Source of the DNA: Zooshikella sp050749885
GTDB lineage: Bacteria; Pseudomonadota; Gammaproteobacteria; Pseudomonadales; Zooshikellaceae
NCBI RefSeq assembly: GCF_050749885.1
Contig: NZ_JBOIUB010000010.1
Coordinates: 124,001-188,000, forward strand
DNA length: 64,000 nucleotides
Direction of reading: 5' to 3'
Below, one piece after another: positions 26,391 through 35,723 of the stretch; the stretch's first letter is position 1, and the number at the start of each line of letters is the position of its first letter. The translations under genes were made by a program, and so were the position numbers. The notes beneath the pieces were generated by a model. It was given only the letters and a program-made list of their open reading frames with translations, made no database searches and was not told where the DNA came from.

Positions 26391-28322
26391 ATGTCTAGAA
26401 ATGAAAGTCGTCGAAAGGCCCAGGACTTTATTGAGCAACTTAGTTGCCAGCCATTTCCAAACGCTGAAAAGCTTTATATTACCGGCAGCCAGGATAATAT
26501 ACAGGTTGCAATGCGTCAGATTAAGCTGTCTGATACGTTGACTGGTGGAACTAAAGCTAACCCAACTTTTAAATCTAACTCTCCTGTTCCTGTTTATGAC
26601 ACTTCAGGGCCATATACTGATTCCTCAGTGACAATTGATGTACATAAGGGTTTACCTGCGCTTCGCAAAAGCTGGATAAACGCTCGAAATGACACTGAAG
26701 AGTTAACCAGCCTGACTTCTCGTTATGCACAGCAACGTCTGGCTGATGAAGAGCTGAATCACTTACGGTTTGGTTATTTACCCAAACCCAGAAAAGCAAA
26801 GCCCGGTGCTAATGTTACCCAACTGCATTATGCCCGCCAGGGAATCATAACACCTGAAATGGAGTATATTGCTATTCGGGAAAATATGGGACGTGAGTAT
26901 GTTCGTAGCGAAGTACTTAAAAAGCAGCATCCCGGCCAGCATTTTGGTGCAAATTTACCCGACAGTATAACCCCAGAATTTGTACGACAAGAAGTGGCTG
27001 AAGGACGCGCGATTATCCCAGCTAATATTAATCATCCAGAATCAGAGCCGATGATTATTGGGCGAAATTTTTTGGTCAAAGTGAATGCTAATATTGGTAA
27101 CTCAGCAGTGACCTCATCCATTGAAGAAGAAGTGGAGAAATTGGTTTGGGCGACCCGTTGGGGAGCTGATACGGTTATGGATTTATCGACAGGTCGAAAT
27201 ATCCATGAAACCCGGGAATGGATTTTACGTAATTCACCTGTTCCTATTGGCACTGTGCCAATATATCAAGCGCTTGAAAAAGTAAAAGGCGTTGCTGAGG
27301 ATCTGAGCTGGGAAGTTTTTCGTGACACGTTAATTGAACAAGCAGAGCAAGGTGTAGATTATTTCACCATACATGCGGGTGTACTGCTGCGCTATGTTCC
27401 CATGACAGCAGAACGCTTAACGGGCATTGTCTCTCGTGGTGGCTCAATTATGGCAAAGTGGTGTTTGTCCCATCATAAAGAAAACTTTGCTTATACACAC
27501 TTCGAAGAAATTTGTGAAATTTGTAAGGCTTATGATGTATCACTGTCTCTAGGTGATGGTTTGCGACCAGGCTCTGTAGCTGATGCTAATGATGCGGCTC
27601 AATTTGCTGAGCTTAAAACATTGGGTGAGCTAACAAAAATAGCGTGGCAACATGATGTTCAGGTTATTATCGAAGGCCCGGGTCATATTCCAATGCATAT
27701 GATTAAAGAAAATATGGACTTGCAATTGGAGCATTGCCATGAGGCGCCTTTCTACACATTAGGCCCTTTAGTCACTGATATTGCTCCAGGGTATGATCAT
27801 ATAACCTCAGGGATCGGTGCGGCATTAATCGGTTGGTATGGATGTGCCATGCTTTGTTATGTCACACCTAAAGAACATCTGGGTTTACCCAATAAGGATG
27901 ATGTTAAAACGGGAATGATTACCTACAAGATTGCCGCACACGCAGCTGACTTGGCAAAAGGACATCCCGGGGCGCAAATTCGAGATAATGCGATGTCTAA
28001 AGCACGTTTTGAGTTTCGTTGGGAAGATCAGTTTAATTTAGCATTAGACCCAGATACAGCTCGTGCTTTTCATGATGAAACGCTTCCGCAGGCTTCGGGT
28101 AAAGTCGCTCATTTTTGTTCGATGTGTGGTCCAAAATTCTGTTCTATGAAAATCTCTCAGGATGTGCGTGATTATGCGGCAGAGCAGGAGCGTCTTGGCA
28201 TTAAAATCCAGCTTGTTGATGAAGACGTTATTGTGGATGCCGAACGAGGTATGCAACAAAAGTCGGCTGAATTTAAAGCCAGTGGTGCTGAAATATATCA
28301 GCTGATGCTGGAGAAGGATTAA
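26391..28322 (+). CDS. thiC: ThiC, phosphomethylpyrimidine synthase
   Basis: A 643-residue radical-SAM-type enzyme that turns aminoimidazole ribotide into HMP-phosphate, the pyrimidine half of thiamine. It starts at ATG 26391, with GGAAG upstream (a GTG two codons earlier is possible). The [4Fe-4S] motif CSMCGPKFC gives Cys576, Cys579 and Cys584 near the C-terminus, as in known ThiC. Conserved blocks include MEYIAIREN, NINHPE, MDLSTG and EGPGHIPMH. It is the first gene of the riboswitch-controlled set; thiS follows two bases after the stop. Confidence 0.97.
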   Translation: MSRNESRRKAQDFIEQLSCQPFPNAEKLYITGSQDNIQVAMRQIKLSDTLTGGTKANPTFKSNSPVPVYDTSGPYTDSSVTIDVHKGLPALRKSWINARNDTEELTSLTSRYAQQRLADEELNHLRFGYLPKPRKAKPGANVTQLHYARQGIITPEMEYIAIRENMGREYVRSEVLKKQHPGQHFGANLPDSITPEFVRQEVAEGRAIIPANINHPESEPMIIGRNFLVKVNANIGNSAVTSSIEEEVEKLVWATRWGADTVMDLSTGRNIHETREWILRNSPVPIGTVPIYQALEKVKGVAEDLSWEVFRDTLIEQAEQGVDYFTIHAGVLLRYVPMTAERLTGIVSRGGSIMAKWCLSHHKENFAYTHFEEICEICKAYDVSLSLGDGLRPGSVADANDAAQFAELKTLGELTKIAWQHDVQVIIEGPGHIPMHMIKENMDLQLEHCHEAPFYTLGPLVTDIAPGYDHITSGIGAALIGWYGCAMLCYVTPKEHLGLPNKDDVKTGMITYKIAAHAADLAKGHPGAQIRDNAMSKARFEFRWEDQFNLALDPDTARAFHDETLPQASGKVAHFCSMCGPKFCSMKISQDVRDYAAEQERLGIKIQLVDEDVIVDAERGMQQKSAEFKASGAEIYQLMLEKD

Positions 28323-28324
28323 TC

Positions 28325-28534
28325 ATGAAACTGAATATTACGGTGAATGATAGTCCCCATCAGTTGCCAGATTCTTCTTGTAGTATCGCAGAATTATTAA
28401 CACTACTTGAGCAGCCTAAAAAAGGGGTTGCCGTAGCCATTAATACCAACATTATTAGTCGTAGTCAGTGGTCACAGTATCAGTTACAAGAAAATGATCA
28501 TGTTGTGGTGTTTAAGGCCATTGCTGGTGGTTAA
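28325..28534 (+). CDS. thiS: ThiS, sulfur carrier protein
   Basis: A 69-residue ubiquitin-fold protein ending in the diagnostic Gly-Gly (FKAIAGG). Its C-terminal thiocarboxylate donates sulfur for the thiazole ring made by ThiG. Two bases separate it from thiC and 23 from thiG, so it belongs to the operon. The usual adenylating partner ThiF is not encoded between the thi genes here; MoeB or a distant ThiF would be needed (inference). Confidence 0.95.
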   Translation: MKLNITVNDSPHQLPDSSCSIAELLTLLEQPKKGVAVAINTNIISRSQWSQYQLQENDHVVVFKAIAGG

Positions 28535-28557
28535 GATGAAAGGGCTAAGGTGTAGAT

Positions 28558-29328
28558 ATGTTAAAAATAGCGGATAAGACATTTAGCTCTCGATTGTTTA
28601 CGGGAACTGGCAAATTTAATGATAAAGCGACCATGGTTGCAGCACTACAAGCATCTGGCTCAGAAATGGTGACGATGGCATTAAAGCGTGTTGATTTGCA
28701 GAATAAAGATGATGATATTTTGCAGCCATTGATCGCTCATAAAATGCATTTATTACCTAATACGTCAGGTGCCCGTACGGCAAAAGATGCTGTTTTTGCG
28801 GCTAAATTAGCTCGAGAAGCATTGGAAACTCATTGGGTAAAATTAGAAATACACCCAGACCCACGGTATTTATTGCCTGACCCGATTGAGACGTTACTTG
28901 CAGCGGAACAGTTGGTAAAAGAAGGGTTTGTCGTATTGCCGTATATTCATGCAGATCCTGTTTTATGTAAACGACTGGAAAGTGTTGGTGTTGCAGCGGT
29001 TATGCCTTTAGGCTCACCTATTGGTTCTAATCAAGGCCTTAAAACAAAGGCGTTTTTAGAGATTATTATTGAACAGTCAAATATACCTGTCATTATTGAT
29101 GCGGGGTTAGGAGCACCAAGTCATGCTGCGGCTGCTATGGAGATAGGGGCTGATGCTGTTTTGGTGAATACGGCAATTGCTGTAGCGGCTGATCCTGTGG
29201 CAATGAGTCGAGCATTTGCGCTAGCGGTGCAAGCAGGGCGAATGGCATTTGAAACAGGGCTGGCAGGGCAACAACAGCAAGCGTTGGCTTCAAGTCCATT
29301 AACCGCTTTTTTAGAGGATGTCGGATGA
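28558..29328 (+). CDS. thiG: ThiG, thiazole synthase
   Basis: A 256-residue TIM-barrel enzyme that joins DXP, dehydroglycine and ThiS-bound sulfur to form thiazole phosphate. It begins LKIADKTFSSRLFTGTGKF, and Lys95 (HWVKLEI) sits at the position of the Schiff-base lysine of known ThiG. The phosphate-binding end shows DAGLGAPSHAAAAMEIGADAVLVNTAIA. Its stop overlaps the thiH start (ATGA at 29325), typical for the thiGH pair, whose products form a complex. Confidence 0.97.
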   Translation: MLKIADKTFSSRLFTGTGKFNDKATMVAALQASGSEMVTMALKRVDLQNKDDDILQPLIAHKMHLLPNTSGARTAKDAVFAAKLAREALETHWVKLEIHPDPRYLLPDPIETLLAAEQLVKEGFVVLPYIHADPVLCKRLESVGVAAVMPLGSPIGSNQGLKTKAFLEIIIEQSNIPVIIDAGLGAPSHAAAAMEIGADAVLVNTAIAVAADPVAMSRAFALAVQAGRMAFETGLAGQQQQALASSPLTAFLEDVG

Positions 29329-30458
29329 GTTTTTACGACTACCTACAGCATGTTAATTGGAATGAATGTCAGCTTTCCATTGCGAGCAAAACGAAGGCTG
29401 ATGTAGAGCATGCACTGTCTCGCCAGCGATTAACGCTTAATGATTTTCAAGCATTAATTTCACCTGCCGCTGAACCTTATTTGGAGCAGATGGCACAGCG
29501 GAGTATGCAGTTAACTCGGCAGCGTTTTGGCAATACGTTGCAAATGTATATTCCGTTATATCTATCGAATCTTTGTTCGAATATTTGTACGTACTGTGGT
29601 TTTTCTATTCATAATAAAATCCGCCGCACGACTTTATCTATGGTACAACTTGATGCCGAAATTGCGGCAATAAAAAAACTGGGATTCGATCATGTGCTAT
29701 TGGTGACAGGTGAGTCAGAGCATCGAGTGGGCATGGACTATTTTCGAAAAGTCATAAAAAAAATAAAACCTTTTTTTTCCCATATATCAATGGAAGTTCA
29801 GCCTCTGGATCAACATGAATATGAAGAGCTGATGGGTTTAGGATTAGATGCAGTGTTGGTATATCAGGAGACCTATAACCCTGCTACTTATGCAGCGCAT
29901 CATTTAAGAGGAAAAAAACAGGATTTTCGTTATCGTTTGGAAACGACTGATCGATTAGGGAAAGCGGGGGTTCATAAAATTGGGATTGGTGCTTTAATTG
30001 GTTTAGATGACTGGCGAGCAGATAGTTATCATGTCGCAGTACATTTGGATTATTTGCAGCGCACCTATTGGCAGACGAAATATTCTATTTCCTTTCCTCG
30101 CTTGCGTCCATGTGCCGGTGAGTTTCAACCAAAGTCGATTATGACCGATCGTCAGTTAGTGCAACTGATTTGTGCCTACCGTTTGTTTAATCCTGATGTA
30201 GAATTATCGCTGTCAACACGAGAATCTGCTTACTTTAGAAATAATATATTGCCATTAGGTATAACCAGTTTAAGTGCGGGTTCAAGCACGCAACCAGGGG
30301 GGTATACTGAAGATAGCAAATTCGCACTGGAGCAGTTCGAAATCTCTGATGATCGTACCCCAAAACAAATGGAAGAAATGATTAAACTAAAAGGTTTAGA
30401 AGTAGTATGGAAAGACTGGGATCATAGTTTAAATACTCCTATAGAGAAGGGGTTTTAG
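29325..30458 (+). CDS. thiH: ThiH, tyrosine lyase (dehydroglycine synthase)
   Basis: A 377-residue radical SAM enzyme that cleaves tyrosine to dehydroglycine and p-cresol, supplying ThiG under any oxygen level that spares its cluster. The cluster motif CSNICTYC gives Cys84, Cys88 and Cys91. A family-specific segment (YQETYNPATYAAHHLRGKKQDF) and SISFPRLRPCAGEF are present. It overlaps thiG by four bases and closes the operon. Use of ThiH means the glycine oxidase ThiO is not required. Confidence 0.97.
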   Translation: MSFYDYLQHVNWNECQLSIASKTKADVEHALSRQRLTLNDFQALISPAAEPYLEQMAQRSMQLTRQRFGNTLQMYIPLYLSNLCSNICTYCGFSIHNKIRRTTLSMVQLDAEIAAIKKLGFDHVLLVTGESEHRVGMDYFRKVIKKIKPFFSHISMEVQPLDQHEYEELMGLGLDAVLVYQETYNPATYAAHHLRGKKQDFRYRLETTDRLGKAGVHKIGIGALIGLDDWRADSYHVAVHLDYLQRTYWQTKYSISFPRLRPCAGEFQPKSIMTDRQLVQLICAYRLFNPDVELSLSTRESAYFRNNILPLGITSLSAGSSTQPGGYTEDSKFALEQFEISDDRTPKQMEEMIKLKGLEVVWKDWDHSLNTPIEKGF

Positions 30459-30558
30459 GTCGCGTAATTGTATACATAGTTACCTTTGCAAAAAATACAG
30501 TTTAGAGCATCTATTTTAGGCTAGCTGTGCTAAAGTATATTTTGGGGCGTGTATGTAT

Positions 30559-30912
30559 TTAATAGCGTTTTCCTGTATTTATTTCTTGCAATATACCACT
30601 GTCATTAAAAATCAGGTGTTTGTAAAAACCGCCTGGTTTACCATAAGTCCATTGTTCAACAGTGTAATAGAGCTTTAGGCCTTGTTTAAGACGGTATTGC
30701 AGTGGCTTCGAAAGCTTTTTGGGATCACCTTTGTAATGCCATTCACGCTCTATAAACTCTTTTTTTAGTGGTGAACCACACTTCTTTATAATAGTATTTT
30801 TATCATCTTCTATTTTTATTAATTGACTACCACAACGCATCGTTGAAGCGCTGTGTGCACTATAAGATTGAGTTAAAAGTAGAAAAATTAATGTTAATAA
30901 GTATTTATTCAT
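30559..30912 (-). CDS. DUF2845 periplasmic protein, 1
   Basis: A 117-residue protein with a signal peptide (MNKYLLTLIFLLLTQSYSAHSA). The mature part matches the DUF2845 pattern: MRCGSQLIKIEDDKNTIIKKCGSP, then VEQWTYGKPGGFYKHLIFNDSGIL with a final short strand. Two Cys (RCGS and KKCG) probably pair. The family has no known function. It lies 22 bases downstream of a homologous gene on the same strand, so the two form a small operon by tandem duplication. Confidence 0.82.
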   Translation of the reverse strand: MNKYLLTLIFLLLTQSYSAHSASTMRCGSQLIKIEDDKNTIIKKCGSPLKKEFIEREWHYKGDPKKLSKPLQYRLKQGLKLYYTVEQWTYGKPGGFYKHLIFNDSGILQEINTGKRY

Positions 30913-30934
30913 TCTTTTGGTACTCTTTTTTTAT

Positions 30935-31270
30935 TTAATTGATTTTCCAGCGGCCTCCTGTCTGAATACTACGTACTTGACCATTGTGAAAAGTGACATA
31001 TTTATATAACTCACCTTTTTTACCATAGGTCCATTGGGTCACAACTTCTTCACTAACGCGTACTCTAGTGCCGGTACCATTTAAGTCATGCTCTTCTGCT
31101 ACAGTACCAAGGTTTTCCTTTAAGATAGGTTCTCCACACATATTAAGTACTTCAATTGTGCTTTCACCACCATTAACAGAGTATTGTCCACAACGTAAGC
31201 TATCAGCATGACTGGCTTGTATTAAAAGTAGTGATAATGAAAATTTTAAAAAAAATGATTTGATTTTCAT
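30935..31270 (-). CDS. DUF2845 periplasmic protein, 2
   Basis: A 111-residue protein with a signal peptide (MKIKSFFLKFSLSLLLIQASHA). It repeats the pattern of its neighbour: LRCGQYSVNGGESTIEVLNMCGEP, then VTQWTYGKKGELYKYVTFHNGQVRSIQTGGRW. The two Cys and the QWTYGK-G core are conserved. It is the upstream gene of the pair. Function unknown; a secreted or periplasmic location follows from the signal peptide. Confidence 0.82.
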   Translation of the reverse strand: MKIKSFFLKFSLSLLLIQASHADSLRCGQYSVNGGESTIEVLNMCGEPILKENLGTVAEEHDLNGTGTRVRVSEEVVTQWTYGKKGELYKYVTFHNGQVRSIQTGGRWKIN

Positions 31271-31537
31271 AGGTGAGCTCTTTAATTATAAAAAAGTATT
31301 TTAACACCGGATTATTGTTTAATCTATAGGGGAGGAAATATATTGGTTTGATACATTTTGATAAATATTGAAGTTATTTGTTAAAAATAAATAATTGGTT
31401 GTGATTGTTGTAGTCGCTGGTGAAAGAGTATGGATAGAAAAATTGAATTAGAGTTTTATAGAATAAAAAAAACAGTAAGGTTGTTGGGAAAAGTAGCTTA
31501 CTATTGAAAAATAAGGAAGCTTGTGAATATGTGGGGA

Positions 31538-32257
31538 TTACTGGATTGCATAGTATTTATTTCTGATGAGGGATTCAATACGTTTATAGGTTCCATTTGC
31601 TTTCATTTTCTTTAGAGTGATTGAAATTTTATTAATTAGTTTTGAATGTTTGTTGTTTAAGTAAGTATGCAAATTTATCGTTGATAGTATATGAATATAT
31701 AAATCTGGTTTGTATTCGGTATTATAAGTTATTGCTTCAATGAAAAAGTCGGAAGTAACAAGATTGTCAATTCGCTCTTTCTTGAGAAGTTTGAAAAGAG
31801 TTGAATAATTTGAAATGGTAAAAATGTTAGGGACATTTTCTTCAAGTATTCTAATACCTTTTAAAACTCCATTTTTATATGGTTTTAAATCACTGTAACT
31901 GGAAAAGGTTGAATTAGGGTTATAGTTGACTACGAAAACAGGTACCTTAAGAATTGGCTCTGTTATAGGTACAAGGTTGTTAGTAATCTCAGGATCGATT
32001 TGCTTAAGATTAGCTACTCTTAAGACTTCTCCATCTCCCTCTGAATTCGCTCTAGATATACTTCGTCTGTATGGCTCAATAATAAAAATTGTATGGTAGT
32101 TATTTTGTTTGAATGCTTTTTCAAGGATGGCTTGAGCAAGCTTTGCATCAGGAGTATCAAATGAGGTGAAAAAGCGAAGGGTTTGAGGTGATCCAAATAG
32201 ATTGGCGCATACCAATAAAAGGGTTAATAGCAAGGGTATGGTACCTAATTTACACAC
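31538..32257 (-). CDS. divergent periplasmic binding-like protein, 4
   Basis: A 239-residue protein that starts at GTG 32257; an in-frame stop lies just upstream and no better start is visible, so the start is uncertain. The signal peptide (KLGTIPLLLTLLLVCANLFGS) is followed by a binding-protein-like fold: LRFFTSFDTPDAKLAQAILEKAF, EPYRRSISRANSEGDGEV, and a closing LKKMKANGTYKRIESLI typical of SBP_bac_3 proteins. It is more diverged than the three copies at 15589, 16348 and 24185. No transporter genes are linked. Confidence 0.7.
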   Translation of the reverse strand: MCKLGTIPLLLTLLLVCANLFGSPQTLRFFTSFDTPDAKLAQAILEKAFKQNNYHTIFIIEPYRRSISRANSEGDGEVLRVANLKQIDPEITNNLVPITEPILKVPVFVVNYNPNSTFSSYSDLKPYKNGVLKGIRILEENVPNIFTISNYSTLFKLLKKERIDNLVTSDFFIEAITYNTEYKPDLYIHILSTINLHTYLNNKHSKLINKISITLKKMKANGTYKRIESLIRNKYYAIQ

Positions 32258-32438
32258 TTTTCGTGTTCACTTTACGTTGTAATCTGTAGCTGGATTCATA
32301 TATTTAATGAGCCAAGGTAACTGTCACTCCTATATAGTGAGTATAGTTGAAATCATAACAATAAAACGTTGTATTTTTCCTACATTCATATGGGAAATAA
32401 TGTGTACTGAAATTTCTATAATCTGATAGGTTACTACA

Positions 32439-32469
32439 AAAGACAAAGAGAGAGGTGTAGCCTCTCTCT
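32439..32469 (-). terminator. Rho-independent terminator
   Basis: AGAGAGAGG (32447-32455) pairs perfectly with CCTCTCTCT (32461-32469) around a five-base loop; on the minus strand it is followed by TTTGTCTTTT. It serves the small Cys-rich gene that ends at 32499. Confidence 0.85.
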
Positions 32470-32498
32470 ATAGAATAGCTAGCAGATCATTGCTGTGT

Positions 32499-32894
32499 TT
32501 AGAATAAAGAAAGAACACATTGACCAAGGCGTTGATCATATTCTCCGATACCACTACAGTCACAGTAGCTTGGATAGCCTACAGGGTTAATATCACGGGT
32601 ACAGATACGGTTAGGTGGAACTTGAATTGAGCAAGAGCTTTTAATGCTGCGTTTGTCAAAGCCTTTATTTGTAGCGTCTGATAAATTGTCAATGATACAG
32701 TAACCTACCTTGGAGTCATAGCTGTAGCCTTCATCGCAAGTGCAAATGCTGGAATTACCACAAGGATTTATATCCATTGTGCAAATGCCATTAGGTCTTT
32801 TAACGGCTGCTTTATCTGAGTCAGCTATAGCGTGAATAGGTGATAAGAGTGCTACCATGGTAGCTATGCAGGCACTTTTTAATAGAGTATTCAT
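32499..32894 (-). CDS. small secreted protein with two Cys-rich repeats
   Basis: 131 residues if it starts at ATG 32894 (MNTLLKSACIATM...), which leaves proper spacing from AAGGA; an ATG two codons earlier lies too close to that site. A signal peptide ends near AIAD. Two copies of the same unit follow: NGICTMDINPCGNSSICTCDEGYSYDSKVGYCI and, after a spacer, NRICTRDINPVG...CDCSGIGEYDQRLGQCV. Each has a C-x-DINP-x-G core, a C-x-C pair, a YD and a closing C. The repeat resembles EGF-like disulfide knots but matches no family I know. Function unknown. Confidence 0.75.
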   Translation of the reverse strand: MNTLLKSACIATMVALLSPIHAIADSDKAAVKRPNGICTMDINPCGNSSICTCDEGYSYDSKVGYCIIDNLSDATNKGFDKRSIKSSCSIQVPPNRICTRDINPVGYPSYCDCSGIGEYDQRLGQCVLSLF

Positions 32895-33493
32895 TGTCAT
32901 TTCCTTGCTTCTTTATGTTTTTAGCGTGCCACCAAAGACAAGCAGAATAACTTATTTTACTTCGAATAAAACTCGTTAGTCACCACTACTCTCAGTTATA
33001 TACACTTACCTGGTGGAGAAATATACACAGATATATTAACTGTGTATTATAAAGCTTCCTTTTTTTGTGTGTACTATAGTTTTGCCTGCGCATTTATACA
33101 ACACATAATGTATTAAATTATATGACTTTCGTCAATTGTATGAATAAAACAATTAAAAACATGTGAGTAATAATCATGGCTGTTTTATAAGGTAGCTTAT
33201 AAGTAATTAAAAATAATCCTATGCTTATTGAAATGTTTTTTTTACCACGTTTTTTAATGATTAAAGCGGAATGTTGATTAAAACATGACTTGTGGTAAAT
33301 GAAATAAAAGAGCAAATGATAGAATGTCAAGAAGAAGTATGCGTGTTATTATTTATATTTTTGTATGATTTTTGTTCTGGTTTATCTTTAAGCACTTTAC
33401 AAGGCGTTTGTTAGAATTACTAAAAATGGACGAAAAGGGGGAGAATCCATTAGGCTATTACTTTCTAAGTGATTATCAACTAGGACATTAATA
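32895..33493. other. 600-bp gap, nothing recognised
   Basis: AT-rich spacer between divergent genes. A 70-codon frame on the minus strand (33118-33330) is low-complexity and has no signal for translation. No repeat or operator was seen. A GGGGGAGAA stretch near 33438 lies too far from the next start to be its ribosome site. Confidence 0.4.
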
Positions 33494-34366
33494 ATGGCAG
33501 AGTCTACTTACATTCCTCCTAAAGTTTGGCAATGGGATAAAGATAATGGTGGCGCATTTGCTAACATTAATCGACCAATAGCAGGGCCTACCCATGAAAA
33601 AGAGCTGCCTGTGGGAGCACACCCCTTACAGCTATACTCTTTAGCGACGCCTAACGGTGTTAAAATAACCATTATGCTGGAGGAGCTACTAGAAAAAGGC
33701 TTTAATGAGGCTGAGTATGATGCCCATCTTATTAAAATAACAGAAGGGGAGCAGTTTAGTTCTGGGTTTGTGAGCGTAAATCCAAATTCCAAAATTCCAG
33801 CACTTTTAGATAAGAGCGTTGATCCAGCCATTCGTATTTTTGAGTCTGGTTCAATTTTACTTTACCTTGCTGAAAAATTTGGTGCTTTCCTTCCTCAAGA
33901 GGCAGCAAAACGTACAGAGTGTTTGTCCTGGTTATTTTGGCAAATGGGTAGTGCCCCCTTATTAGGTGGTGGTTTTGGGCATTTTTTCGCCTATGCACCT
34001 GAAAAATATGAGTACCCTATTAATCGCTATACCATGGAGGTAAAAAGACAATTGGATGTACTTGATCGTCAGCTTGCTGAGCATCAATTTGTTAGTGGTC
34101 AAGATTACACCATTGCTGATATGGCCATTTGGCCTTGGTATGGTGCTTTGGTTAAGAATACTGTTTATGAGGCAGCAGAATTTCTTGATGCTCAACATTA
34201 CACTAATGTATTACGTTGGGCGGATGAAATAGGTGAACGCTCCGCAGTAAAAAGAGGAAGGATGGTTAATCGAACATGGGGTGATTTAAACGAACAGCTT
34301 CATGAACGGCATGATGCCAGTGATTTTGAAACAAAAACTCAAGATAAGTTAGAAGCGGAAAAATAG
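33494..34366 (+). CDS. yghU: YghU-type glutathione S-transferase (disulfide-bond reductase)
   Basis: A 290-residue cytoplasmic enzyme of Nu-class GST type. The N-terminal extension YIPPKVWQWDKDNGGAFANINRPIAGPTHEKELPVGAHPLQLY is diagnostic for YghU/YfcG relatives. The thioredoxin-like domain (about 45-130) has TPNGVKITIMLEEL and NPNSKIPALLD, with FESGSILLYLAEKFG binding glutathione. The helical domain contains FGHFFAYAPEKYEYPINRY and YTIADMAIWPWYG. E. coli YghU reduces small disulfides using two bound glutathiones. It is convergent with the ene-reductase gene, both probably concerned with electrophile or redox stress. Confidence 0.93.
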   Translation: MAESTYIPPKVWQWDKDNGGAFANINRPIAGPTHEKELPVGAHPLQLYSLATPNGVKITIMLEELLEKGFNEAEYDAHLIKITEGEQFSSGFVSVNPNSKIPALLDKSVDPAIRIFESGSILLYLAEKFGAFLPQEAAKRTECLSWLFWQMGSAPLLGGGFGHFFAYAPEKYEYPINRYTMEVKRQLDVLDRQLAEHQFVSGQDYTIADMAIWPWYGALVKNTVYEAAEFLDAQHYTNVLRWADEIGERSAVKRGRMVNRTWGDLNEQLHERHDASDFETKTQDKLEAEK

Positions 34367-34661
34367 TTTTATTTTAAATAAAAATTATTTTTAGATGTGT
34401 CCTTAAGCTTTTGGTTCGCCTGTATGTGGGGAATAGCTCTTGCGGCTTTTTGACAAATACAGGCTTCATTTTCTTAAGTAATAATGTGTTATTTATGTAT
34501 CGTGAAACTCATTTGGTTTGATCGTATTAATTTTTCAGTGATAGATAGTAAGGGGGAATACTCCCTCTTACTATGTTAGACGAGCAAAGCAAATGGACGT
34601 ACAGCATTATCAATGTGGTACTTAATATAAGTATCTTTCAGTATACTGTAATGGTTCGATT
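34367..34661. other. convergent intergenic region with a hairpin
   Basis: An imperfect hairpin, TAGTAAGGGGGA with TCCCTCTTACTA (about 34547-34573, loop ATAC), lies between two convergent genes. It lacks a clean T-run on either strand, so a termination role is only likely. Confidence 0.45.
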
Positions 34662-35723
34662 TCATACGCTTAGTGTTGGATAATCGATATACCCTTGGTT
34701 TGTACCTCCATAGAAGGTACTACGGTCAGCCTCATTCAGTGGAGCCCCACGTTTTAAGCGCGTGACAAAGTCAGGATTAGCTAGCACCATTTGTCCGTAA
34801 GCTTCTAAATCGGCTAAGCCTGCAGCGAGATCTTTACCAATCTGATCCCGTGGGCGATTAGGACGATTCAATATTAATGGTTGATCCCATAATTGACGAA
34901 TATCATTTAAGAGTGCTTCATTGCCCATATCCATAATATGTAAGTAAGCTAAGCTTAGTTTATTCAGTTCGCCAACCAGATAGCGATACAGTGCAGAACC
35001 TTCTTCACCTTCATCGATACCCCATATAGTCGTACCCGGTGACAGACGAATGGCAGTTCGATCAGCCCCGATTTCCTCTGTAATCGCTTTGGTCACTTCA
35101 ATGGCAAAGCGTGCTCGGTTCTCAATGAAGCCACCATATTCATCAGTACGCGTATTGGCACTTGGCGCAAAGAATTGTTGAATGAGATAAGCGTTTGCAC
35201 CATGAACTTCTACACCATCTGCACCTGCTTCAATAGCGCGACGAGCAGCATGGCGAAAGTCATCAACTGTCTTATGAACTTCACTAGTACTGAGTGCGCG
35301 AGGCGTTGGAATACCCTTCATTCCAGTTGCAGTAAACATTTGCGTTTGGGGGGAAATGGCTGAAGGTGCGACACCCTGACGTTTGTGCAGTGTATTATCA
35401 GGATGGGACATACGACCCACATGCATCAACTGAATAAAGAGGTGCCCACCTTTTTCATGAACAGCATTAACCGTTTTTTTCCAGCTTGTGACATGGGCAT
35501 CTGTATAAATCCCAGGTGTCATTAAATAGCCCTGTCCATCATCAGAAGGCTGTGCACCCTCAGAGACAATAAGACCAATACTGGCACGTTGCGCGTAATA
35601 CTCTGCAGCAAAGTCGCCAAGTGTTCCGTTGAGTTTGGCGCGTGAGCGTGTCATGGGTGCCATGACCAGACGATTAGACAGTTGATAACGACCAACTTCG
35701 ATAGGTTCAAATAGTGTACTCAT
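34662..35723 (-). CDS. Old Yellow Enzyme-type alkene reductase (NemA-like)
   Basis: A 353-residue FMN-dependent flavoprotein of the OYE family, which reduces activated double bonds, nitro esters or maleimides with NAD(P)H. It starts LFEPIEVGRYQLSNRLVMAPMTRSRA (FMN loop), and has HVGRMSHP, GADGVEVHGANAYLIQQFFAP and RTDEYGG, which are core family motifs. The length is normal for NemA (365). It is transcribed away from a LysR regulator with a 168-bp shared promoter region, a common arrangement for electrophile-inducible reductases. The regulatory link is inferred from position. Confidence 0.94.
   Translation of the reverse strand: MSTLFEPIEVGRYQLSNRLVMAPMTRSRAKLNGTLGDFAAEYYAQRASIGLIVSEGAQPSDDGQGYLMTPGIYTDAHVTSWKKTVNAVHEKGGHLFIQLMHVGRMSHPDNTLHKRQGVAPSAISPQTQMFTATGMKGIPTPRALSTSEVHKTVDDFRHAARRAIEAGADGVEVHGANAYLIQQFFAPSANTRTDEYGGFIENRARFAIEVTKAITEEIGADRTAIRLSPGTTIWGIDEGEEGSALYRYLVGELNKLSLAYLHIMDMGNEALLNDIRQLWDQPLILNRPNRPRDQIGKDLAAGLADLEAYGQMVLANPDFVTRLKRGAPLNEADRSTFYGGTNQGYIDYPTLSV

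Noticed and set aside
26263..26541. 92-codon frame in the thi leader
   Set aside because: It overlaps thiC out of frame and has no family resemblance.
33118..33330. 70-codon minus-strand frame
   Set aside because: Low-complexity, AT-rich and without a translation signal.
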